NCBI RefSeq assembly: GCF_043290135.1
Contig: NC_134701.1
Location: 201,009,101 to 201,073,100 of the forward strand
Direction of reading: 5' to 3'
Length of the DNA: 64,000 nucleotides
DNA from: Rhipicephalus microplus
Taxonomy: Eukaryota; Arthropoda; Arachnida; Ixodida; Ixodidae
In this document: positions 57,779-64,000 of the stretch, one piece after another
How the letters are laid out: every line of letters starts with the position of its first letter
How positions within the stretch are numbered: position 1 is the first letter of the stretch
Position numbers and translations under genes: made by a program
The notes under the pieces: model-generated
The model's input: the letters and a program-made list of their open reading frames with translations, nothing else
Told to the model about the DNA's origin: nothing
The model's database searches: none

Positions 57779-58448
57779 CAGCCACCTACATTTGGGCGAT
57801 ATCGCGGTCGTCTTCACAACTTGTAATATACCACAGTTGGCATAGCTGGGTATTACTGTATGGCAAGGACGATTTACTGGTCAGACACGAATTATGTGAA
57901 ATACCTGCCACGTATCTCATGAAACCCTTTTTTTTTTCGTCACGTGTAGAAGAAAGCTTCAGTCGCGTGTGTAAGGCGTCATGCAGGTATGCGTCATAGG
58001 TGATTAATAGTAGCCATCAGCATAGTAACACGCGGTAACACAGTACCGGAGACTTCAACACGGATTTCTCAAAACGCAAACGTTCGACCGATGCCACATT
58101 CCATGGAAGCCGATGTTATGCGAAGAATGCGGAGGGAAGCTGACTGTGGCGTAATTTTTTATTGAGTGAGACGTTACGAAATGACGCTCAGGATGTGTAC
58201 GAATGTTGAATGCTCAGACATATGTTGAACCATCGCGTATGTTTTGTATAACCGGTTGTTTACAGTGGCGTAGCTATGCCAACAACATGAGCATTAGCAA
58301 CACCAGAAGTGGTTAACTCATATGTAGTGCTGGTGCTCGTGAGGATGGTAGCCCTGAACACTGCTTCATATATCAACTTCATTGCATGGCACTTAACCAC
58401 CACTGACAATAACCCGACCTGGCGGCTGTATCATAGGGGTACACATGT
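57779..58448. other. Unassigned sequence
   Basis: Nothing recognised. Confidence 0.3.
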
Positions 58449-58643
58449 CATCATCAGCAGCAGCAGCACCATGACTCGCCCACTGCAGGACAAAGGCCTC
58501 TCTCGTATTTCGCTAGTCAACTCTGTTCTGTTGTTGTTGCTGCTACTTTTTACCTGCAAACGTCCTGATCTCATCTGCCACCTAAGTTTCGGTCGCCCCT
58601 TCACCCGCTTGGCTTCTTTTGAAATCCCGTCTGGGATCCTCAA

Positions 58644-59276
58644 TCCTTTGCTGTCCGAAGCTTTTAACCATTTTCCAGATCTATTGATCAGAGACTATTT
58701 TACCAGTTTTTTTTGCATCGCATAGAAAAACACAAGCTCTGGAAGATAGACACAGAAAATTTCTTTTTGCTCCTGAATTCTGCATGACCCTCCTTTAGCG
58801 ATATATGGACAGCGTATGATACCACTCAAAACATTATTCTGGGGGGAGAGCAGGGTTCTGATTGTAGATTTTGCAGAAAAACAGAGGTGTTGTCTTCACC
58901 ACAGTTGTCGTCGTCTTCATCACTAGCTTCTGTCGAACCGCTGTCATCACTGTCTTGTGGAGGCATGTAATTTTTTGCCTCACTTAAGTCATCCTCATTT
59001 TCGCTAAAAGCACCACCGTGAAACACACGCGGTGAAAACGTGGCCATGCTTCTCAACGAACCACTCACGAGTGGGCACGCTCTAGGCTCCATACTAAACA
59101 TAATAACGCCCCCTAGTGTAACGAAAAATAAAACGTCAACAAACAAAGCTCAGTTATTCTTCAAGAGTTGGTGTTTCATGTATTTAAGAACTGCACTTGA
59201 CTTGCAATGAGAAAATTGCGAAATTTAAACCCCGAACGCGCTTGTCGGACAGTGCCCGACAACAGGCCATGAAGGG
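58644..59276 (-). mobile_element. piggyBac-like element, internally deleted, in a TTAA target
   Basis: The right end is TTAA (59277-59280), preceded on the minus strand by 'cccttcatggcctgttgtcg' and a subterminal palindrome 'ttgtcgg...ccgacaa'. The left end is 'tcctttgctgtccgaagc' after TCAA (58640-58643), a one-base variant of TTAA. piggyBac elements insert at TTAA and have CCC-starting TIRs. At 633 bp it is far shorter than an autonomous copy. Confidence 0.6.
58826..59146 (-). pseudogene. Putative N-terminal remnant of a piggyBac-type transposase
   Basis: The 106-codon frame lies just inside the right terminus and points inward. Starting from the internal Met near 59092, it has a strongly acidic Asp/Glu/Ser segment ('SDDSGSTEASDEDDDNCGED'), as found before the DDD domain of piggyBac transposases, and stops at 58826. 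The catalytic domain is absent. Assignment rests mainly on position and composition. Confidence 0.4.
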
Positions 59277-59550
59277 TTAATGACCAGCGGTTATGTTGTC
59301 TTCGCGCTACGTGCCCTGCCTGTGATTATTTCTTCTCCTTGATTTCCACAATGATGTCCCTAACACCGGTTTGTTCCCTGATACACTCTGCTCGCTTCCT
59401 GTCCTTTAGGGTTACAGCTATAATTTTCATTTCTATTGCTGACTGCGTCGTCCTCAACGCAGGTTGAACACGCTTTGTAATTCTGCAGATTTCTGCTTTG
59501 AATGGGTAAGCACCAGTAAGATGCAGCTGTTATATACATTTTTCTTGGGA

Positions 59551-60100
59551 ATAGTAGCATATGCAATCTTTATAGAGTTGAAATGCCAGCACCGCAACCA
59601 CAATTGACGTTTCATCAACATTACTCCTGCGTAGAGCCTTCTTCCAAAGCAGTATCGAGACCTGGCGTGGCTCCATGGTAGAATACCTGATTGCCGTGCG
59701 GTATGTATGGGTTCCATTCCTGCTGGGGCCCTGATATTTATTATTTGCATTCATCCAGCCAAAGCTGCCAATGTAAGTTTTCTTAGTGCTCTCGCATTTA
59801 AATTGTCAGTGTCCCTTGTCGTCTTTCCTGGGTAGATATACACTTTCGATCACCTGTGGCACATACCCACATACCGCGGCCCATGATATACGGGTATGTG
59901 CCACACGTGTCTGGAGAAAAGGGTTTGATGACGTGCGGGACAGGATTTTTACGTTATTCATGCCATGACATGCCAGACATAGTTGTTAAACCCTCTTTCC
60001 CTCTCATACTAATTTTGGTATACCCCAAGCTAAGGATGAGACAGACAGACAGACAGACAGACAAATAGACAAATAGATAGATAGATAGATAGATAGATAG
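59551..60100. repeat. Inverted repeat, satellite-like words and (GACA)n/(GATA)n
   Basis: 'gtggcacataccc' (59856-59868) and its exact complement 'gggtatgtgccac' (59892-59904) form a 13-bp stem with a 23-nt loop. From about 59960 the words 'catgccatgacatgcc' and 'aattttggtataccccaagc' recall the end of the 146-bp satellite array. A (GACA)n array (60040-60062) and a (GATA)n array (60075-60100) follow, the same arrangement as at 45000-45305. 59551-59855 holds nothing recognised. Confidence 0.55.
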
Positions 60101-61019
60101 AAGCACTCAATACACCTGCAGTATGCAAACAAACGATTCACATTTAGTGACACCAGGTTCTTGAACCACATGAAGGACGTTTTATCACAGTACCTCGTTC
60201 ACACGACCAGGACTGGATGCACTAGAGATCATTTCTCCGTAGGAGACATCCGCGATTTCGAACTGCTGCACTACACCTTATAAATACTTTTCTTCCCATA
60301 TTATCTCTCATCGCCACGATCACGAACAGATTCGATAACAACTTCGGTCCGATTGTTGGCGTCCGCTGAACACGATGATGATGACCATGTTAGAGAATGG
60401 TAGAGAGCCCCTTCCACGCGGGCACACAGGTTAAGTAAACGTTTTCCGTCATGAAAGGCCAGTGTAAACGCTACGTATCAGCTTACAGCTTATTATGCTG
60501 GTACTACCAATGCTTATGTTAGCATCGTTACGCAACTGTGCACAATTTCTTATATGGCGCGAATAGGACTTAAGTGTGCAGGAAACATATTTACATACCT
60601 TTAACGTCATTCCATAGTGTTTCATTCAATAAATAAGTTGCGCCACATTACCTTCCCGCCTCATACTTTCCGCAACGTCGATTCCCGCGGTATGTTGGAT
60701 GTGCCAAATTTTTTGTCGTAGGTTTGTCTAACTCTCGTCTAGCAAACTCGAAAGCTCGTGGGGTGATTGCTAAATAGACACGAAATGCACACAAACAGTT
60801 TCTTTTTTTCATATCGTAAGTGAACGCAGTTCTCTCTCTCTCTCTCTTTCTCTTGTGGTTGTTCTTCACACATAGTATGCTTTAGGATGGGCCCATGAAT
60901 TAGATCTCACGCTTGCCATGCGTGGGACGATATATGTGCGCAAACGTGAAACGGTGACGAGGATACACCGCAGTGCAGTGCCATCACTTTTTCGCGAGCA
61001 TTTCGTCGCAGTTAGAAGG
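60101..61019. other. Unassigned sequence with a short (TC)n tract near 60832-60852
   Basis: No gene or repeat recognised otherwise. Confidence 0.3.
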
Positions 61020-61290
61020 TTAGTTTTTGCTTGACTTGGCCATCTTCTCGACCATCTTGGGCTCTTCAGCACAAGACGGTCCACCGGTCTTCTTCCGCCC
61101 ATCTCCCTTTTGGCGGCGGCGGTGGCAGAAGCAGTCGCGATGTGCTTGAGCCTCTTCTTGCGCATGGGTAACACGCTGGTAAAGTCCAATCCAAACATCA
61201 GCACCACGGCTGTGACGCCTGTGATGGACACTAACGAGGAACCTTCTCCAGTTATGGATTCTCCCGAAACCTTGACCTTTTCTCACCAGC
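61020..61290 (-). pseudogene. Possible terminal exon of an unrecognised membrane protein, uncertain
   Basis: On the minus strand 'SLVSITGVTAVVLMFGLDFT' (about 61239-61180) reads as a single membrane segment, followed by a basic stop-transfer 'PMRKKRLKHI' and an Ala-rich stretch. The second frame over the same bases ends with 'EEPKMVEKMAKSSKN' and a stop at 61020, which looks like a natural cytosolic C-terminus. The two parts are one frame apart, which suggests a frameshift. I do not recognise the family. Fortuitous coding appearance cannot be excluded. Confidence 0.25.
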
Positions 61291-61411
61291 CCATGTACAG
61301 ACGTTTAGTGCTAGCGACCGTTTTACGGTACGCTGCATGGGCAGATTTTCCTATAACGTTGTCCAAGCAGCCATGTTAGAAGAACATCGACGTGCGAAAG
61401 CCGCATATCTT

Positions 61412-64000
61412 ATTTTTTTTTTTGAAGTTTATTGTTTATTTTTGTTTATTTATTGAAATTGATTGGTTACAAATGGTGGTTACAATGGGGTTTACTACTG
61501 ATACAGAGGGAGGTCCCAAAGTCAAGAGACTGTACAGGGGACCTCCCATAAGAGCTGAGTAAACAAAAGTACTTTAACGCAACAAAGATGTGTACACAAA
61601 GTAAACACTCAAAAAGAAGCAATTAACACTGAAACATCGTTGGATTATTTAAAAATTACAAAAGAAAGCAGAGATGATGAAATGATGAAATGACTATGCT
61701 GAATGCAGATAATTCCGAAGGTTGATTTTGAATGCGTGGAAATTGGAGATATTTTTAACATGGCATGGTAATGAGTTCCATAGTTGTGTGGCTGAAAAGT
61801 TAGTAGTGAACTTACCATAATTAGTTCTGGGTTTCGGTAATAAGAAGCTATTGCTGGATGCGAAACGTGTTGACAAAGAGTAAGGATACTGGCTTTTGAT
61901 GATTATAGGGAACGGGAGCTTTCCGCTGATGGATTTGTGGATTAGTATTGCGAGGGAATATTTATGTAGTTTTCCCACCGACAGAATACCGTTAGAGGTG
62001 AGCAAAGGCAATGCTTTTGATGTGTAGGTGCTATGTGTCATGATGCGAATAGCCTGATTTTGAGTGTGTTGCAATGGAGATAAATGGACTGGATACGTGT
62101 TTCCCCATGATGATATGCAATAATTATTATACGTATGAATGAAAGCGTAATAAAGGGATATTAGTGTGTTCATATGGAAAAAATTGCGAACTTTAATTAA
62201 TATCCTAATGCCATAAGCTGTCTTCTTTGTTAACGATGAAACATGCTCATCAAATTTTAGGTGCTTATCTAATGTGACTCCGAGAAACATGACACTGTCA
62301 GTAGGATAAAGTGTGTTTGAAGCGAAAGTTAAAGATGGTGAACCTGAATAAATCCTATGCTTAGAAGAAAAGATGACGAACTGAGATTTTGTAGCATTTA
62401 TCTGTAGTTTATTTTGCCGGCACCAGGTAACTATGCTGTCCGCGTCGTGGTTATGCTTGTAGATTAATGAATCAAGGTGGTTATCTGAGCAGAAAATAGT
62501 AGTGTCGTCAGCGTAAAGAATACAGTCAGATGATTTTAGGCATTGTGAAGGATCATTGATGTATATTAAAAATAAGAGAGGTCCTAATATTGATCCCTGC
62601 GGTACCCCAATGTTACTTGTTTTAGGGTGTGAGTAAGTGTTAGATATAGACACAATATATTCTCTATCTTTTAAGTAGTTACGTAGTAATTTCAGTGGCG
62701 GGCCTGCTATTCCAATAGACTCTAATTTAGCAAATAGTATATTGTGAACAAGTGAATCGAATGCTTTAGACAAATCAATAAAGAGCGCCCCCGTCAAATT
62801 ACCTGCATCAATTGCCTGCCGGATTTTATCTGTCAAGTAAATTAATGCTAAATCAGTTGAGTATCCCTCCCTAAATTCAAATTGATTTGTTGATAAGACA
62901 TGAAATTTTGAAAAATAGGAAGACAAGCGTGTTACTATTAGTTTTTCAACAACTTTGCTAAAGAATGAGAGTATAGCTATAGGTCGATAATTAGATGTGA
63001 GACGCTTATCTCCCTTCTTGAAAACAGGAATTATTTTGGCTTTCTTCAAGGAGCTTGGAAAAATTCCCGTGGTAAAAATAAGGTTTACTACGTGACAAAA
63101 TGTTTCAGATATTAAACTTGCTATGAGTTTTATGAGAGAGGGGCGGAAATTATCAATACCGGGCCCGGTATTTTTTAGACTAGAAATGATAGTGACTATT
63201 TCTTCAGGTGTCACGGGGTGAAGGAAAAAGCTGTGAGGCATGCGTGGGTAAGGCTGGGTCAGAGGATCGTCTTCCCGTTGCTTGTCTGTACAGAAGAAGT
63301 TAATAAAAGAGTTAGCAATGTCTAAGGGATTATCGAGAAGTAGGTCTCCCGATTTTATCATTGTTATTTCGCTATGCTGGTTGGATCTACCCAAAAACGA
63401 GTTTAAAATTTCCCACTGTTTTTTTACATCATTACCGGCACACTTAATTTTATCTTCATAGTACTGTGTTTTGGCATGTTTGAGTAGTTTTCCTAAACGA
63501 TTAGAATATTTTTTATACCTATCATGAAGCGCAGTATTGAACGGTTGTTTTTTTGTTTTTCTGTAAAGGTTATCTTTTTTCTTCAGGCAATCAAGCAAAC
63601 TGCTAGATAGCCATGGGTTACGAGGAGCTGAGAACGGTTTTTTACAGTTCATTATTTCGGTAGAATCTGCAAGGGCATTGGAAATTATCTTTGAAAATGT
63701 ATCGTAGGCAGTTTCAGGGTTATCGCACGCGATGACTGGGTTCCAGTCTGTAGCAGATATTAACTCAAAGAACTTTGTTGAATTGAGCTTCTTTCTGGTT
63801 AGGCCTGTGACAATAGCGCAAGGAGTGTAATTTAAACGCACAAATATTGGATAGTGATCGGTAACAGAGGCTTCGACAACGCCGCAGTCAGGGTTAGTAA
63901 GGAGATTTGATAAAACGTGGTCAATAAGTGTACCTTGTTTATTTGCGGGACATCGAGTTGGAAGCGTAACTAGGTTTTCATACCCAAAGCCATTTAGGCA
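61412..64000 (-). mobile_element. CR1/jockey-type LINE, 3' part, continues beyond the window
   Basis: The element runs from the right window edge leftwards to a poly(A) tract (T run at 61413-61423 on the + strand). It is preceded on the minus strand by A-rich 'aataaacaataaacttc' and a 3' UTR of about 280 bp (61412-61693). The coding part is completely open. The 5' end, and thus the target-site duplication, is outside the window. Confidence 0.92.
61694..64000 (-). CDS. LINE endonuclease/reverse transcriptase, partial, uninterrupted
   Basis: The frame is open over 768 codons from the window edge to TAG at 61694. The part nearest the edge (63842-64000) is the end of an AP-type endonuclease, with 'GTLIDHVLSN' and 'SVTDHYPIFV' (the conserved S/TDHxP motif). 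Then come a linker, the reverse-transcriptase fingers ('KKAKIIPVFKKGDK', 'SNYRPIAIL'), 'ALFIDLSKAFDS' with the first catalytic Asp, 'GVPQGSILGPLLFLIYIND', and the catalytic YADD at 62504-62515. A C-terminal region ends 'LWNSLP...NFHAFKINLRNYLHSA'. All RT motifs are intact. No methionine is needed at 63841; the real start lies upstream. It would copy its own RNA by target-primed reverse transcription. Confidence 0.95.
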   Translation of the reverse strand, partial: CLNGFGYENLVTLPTRCPANKQGTLIDHVLSNLLTNPDCGVVEASVTDHYPIFVRLNYTPCAIVTGLTRKKLNSTKFFELISATDWNPVIACDNPETAYDTFSKIISNALADSTEIMNCKKPFSAPRNPWLSSSLLDCLKKKDNLYRKTKKQPFNTALHDRYKKYSNRLGKLLKHAKTQYYEDKIKCAGNDVKKQWEILNSFLGRSNQHSEITMIKSGDLLLDNPLDIANSFINFFCTDKQREDDPLTQPYPRMPHSFFLHPVTPEEIVTIISSLKNTGPGIDNFRPSLIKLIASLISETFCHVVNLIFTTGIFPSSLKKAKIIPVFKKGDKRLTSNYRPIAILSFFSKVVEKLIVTRLSSYFSKFHVLSTNQFEFREGYSTDLALIYLTDKIRQAIDAGNLTGALFIDLSKAFDSLVHNILFAKLESIGIAGPPLKLLRNYLKDREYIVSISNTYSHPKTSNIGVPQGSILGPLLFLIYINDPSQCLKSSDCILYADDTTIFCSDNHLDSLIYKHNHDADSIVTWCRQNKLQINATKSQFVIFSSKHRIYSGSPSLTFASNTLYPTDSVMFLGVTLDKHLKFDEHVSSLTKKTAYGIRILIKVRNFFHMNTLISLYYAFIHTYNNYCISSWGNTYPVHLSPLQHTQNQAIRIMTHSTYTSKALPLLTSNGILSVGKLHKYSLAILIHKSISGKLPFPIIIKSQYPYSLSTRFASSNSFLLPKPRTNYGKFTTNFSATQLWNSLPCHVKNISNFHAFKINLRNYLHSA

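Larger units (their letters stand above)
58449..59550 (-). pseudogene. RTE-type LINE relic, split by a piggyBac-like insertion
   Basis: The left part (58449-58643) is the RTE 3' end on the minus strand ('cccactgcaggacaaaggcc', then a segment encoding a remnant of the C-terminus). The right part (59277-59550) continues it: 'ttaatgaccagcggttatg', 'gtttgttccctgatacactc' and 'gcgtcgtcctcaacgcagg'. This follows the order seen without interruption at 22383-22800. Removing 58644-59276 makes the element contiguous. Confidence 0.8.

Overview
The window looks like a piece of a hard-tick (Ixodidae, probably metastriate) nuclear genome. Three things point there: at least eleven copies or fragments of one tRNA-headed SINE that resembles the published tick family Ruka (recalled, not searched); LINE relics of RTE, I/R1 and CR1/jockey type of the kind common in tick genomes; and long microsatellites, satellites and short inverted-repeat elements with very little host coding sequence. 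The genus cannot be fixed by eye.

The only intact host genes I recognise are two intronless ELOVL-type fatty-acid elongases on the + strand, at 30475-31308 and 51223-52056. Both encode 277 aa, align without gaps at about 75 % identity (hand count, 68 differences), and keep every ELO motif. Each has a TATA-like box exactly 93 bp before its ATG. Homology continues well into both flanks (about 29090-32270 against 49480-52900), so this is a DNA-level segmental duplication and not two retrocopies.

Layout: 1-4.2 kb, a 113-bp satellite with a 1152-bp higher-order repeat. 4.2-22 kb, mostly unassigned DNA with SINEs, a CpG-rich patch, a hammerhead-like motif and a terminal-inverted-repeat (TIR) element at 12.4-13.2 kb. 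22-28 kb, an RTE relic, a 1.13-kb TIR element with a CATATG-rich core, and a head-to-head pair plus a direct copy of a second tRNA-containing repeat. 29-34 kb, elongase duplicon 1 and a broken RTE element. 35-42 kb, SINEs and LINE relics, including a minus-strand RNase H-type LINE. 42-45.3 kb, a 146-bp satellite invaded by a CG-rich TIR element and by a 5'-truncated I-type LINE with a 12-bp target-site duplication. 45.5-49 kb, a frameshifted gag-like relic, a third tRNA-containing repeat and a TIR element nested against it. 49.5-52.9 kb, elongase duplicon 2. 54 kb, a full-length SINE with a perfect 15-bp target-site duplication. 56.8-57.8 kb, a 942-bp TCTA/TCTG microsatellite. 58.4-59.5 kb, a piggyBac-like element inside an RTE copy at a TTAA site. 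61.4-64 kb, the 3' half of a LINE with a fully open reverse-transcriptase frame that runs off the window edge.

The elongases would act in the endoplasmic reticulum membrane, in the condensation step of very-long-chain fatty-acid synthesis. Nothing else in the window forms a pathway with them. I found no clear candidate for a new multi-gene system. The most informative structures are the duplicated elongase cassette, the nested insertions and the open LINE.
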